5,218 nucleotides of DNA from Candidatus Zixiibacteriota bacterium (lineage in GTDB: Bacteria > Zixibacteria > MSB-5A5 > GN15 > JACZUZ01), in NCBI GenBank assembly GCA_022572905.1, contig JACZUZ010000185.1, forward strand, positions 1-5,218, written 5' to 3'. Shown piece after piece: positions 4,887-5,218 of this stretch. Each line of letters begins with the position of its first letter. Positions within the stretch are counted from its first letter, which is position 1. Position numbers and translations under genes: made by a program. The notes beneath the pieces were generated by a model that saw only the letters and a program-made list of their open reading frames with translations, was not told the DNA's origin and did not search any database.

Positions 4887-5218
4887 ATGAAAAGATTCCT
4901 CACTTCAACAATTCTGGCCGGTTTCGCCGCTCTGACATTCTCGGTTGCAGGCGCCCAGACACCGACTTCGGGCGGAGCCTCGGTCACACTACCATCTGAG
5001 GCCGTGCTCGGCGAAGAAATCACTGTGGATGTCGTTGTGATTGTTCCCGCTCAGGGCATTCAGAACGGTCCGATCGAAATTTCGATTTTGATTTCAAACG
5101 GTTCAGAGACTCTGGTGTTTTGCTCCGGTTCGATTGAATTCACCGGCGGACAGAATCCGATCTCAACCAGTTTTTCCTGCACCGTTCCTACTGACCTGAA
5201 TCTTGGCGATCACTCAAT
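4887..5218 (+). CDS. Secreted protein with a probable Ig-like domain (5' part)
   Basis: The ATG at 4887 is preceded by AAGGAGA (4874-4880) with 6-nt spacing. The frame is open for 110 codons to the right edge. The N-terminus is a clear Sec signal peptide (MKRFLTSTILAGF..., cleavage likely after AGA before QTP). The mature part shows alternating beta-strand patterns typical of bacterial Ig-like or surface-exposed beta-sandwich proteins: VTLPSEAVLGEEITVDVVV, then IEISILIS, then LVFCSGSIEF. Cys79 and Cys98 could form a disulphide. No family-specific motif is visible, and the missing C-terminus would decide whether it carries an anchor or sorting domain. Base composition is more GC-rich at third positions than in the cytochrome gene. 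Confidence 0.8.
   Translation, partial: MKRFLTSTILAGFAALTFSVAGAQTPTSGGASVTLPSEAVLGEEITVDVVVIVPAQGIQNGPIEISILISNGSETLVFCSGSIEFTGGQNPISTSFSCTVPTDLNLGDHS

Overview
The window looks like a piece of chromosome from an uncultured Gram-negative bacterium. It encodes an outer-membrane-type lipoprotein with a lipobox, a signal-peptide protein ending in Phe like an outer-membrane beta-barrel, and good Shine-Dalgarno and sigma70-like signals. The intergenic gaps carry GC-rich structured repeats that contrast with the fairly AT-rich genes. From memory, such repeats suggest an environmental candidate-phylum genome (Zixibacteria or another FCB-group lineage), but nothing here proves the taxon.

Layout from left to right: (1) the 5' 164 codons of a minus-strand gene for an unrecognised multi-pass membrane protein run off the left edge (1-494). 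(2) A minus-strand secreted, beta-barrel-like protein lies at 660-1358, with an ambiguous start. (3) A gene-free stretch at 1389-1845 holds repeat copy B, several other hairpins and partial repeat copy C. (4) A minus-strand gene for a 4-helix membrane protein at 1846-2295 has an in-frame TGA that splits it, and no clear ATG; it is best read as a pseudogene. (5) Repeat copy D and a clear sigma70 promoter lead into a plus-strand 577-residue lipoprotein (2692-4425) that fuses a cupredoxin-like copper domain to a di-haem cytochrome c peroxidase/MauG domain. (6) Repeat copy E and a long leader precede the start of a secreted, probably Ig-like protein (4887-5218), cut by the right edge.

The genes do not form an operon: orientations differ and each gap is at least about 160 bp. 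The one gene with a confident biochemical reading is the copper/haem lipoprotein, a probable periplasm-facing redox enzyme. The most distinctive non-coding signal is a dispersed element with up to three stems (GGTTTCT..AGAAACC, GGCAGATGT..ACATCTGCC, CCCGGACA..TGTCCGGG). Whole, partial or decayed copies occur in every intergenic gap, all in the same orientation.
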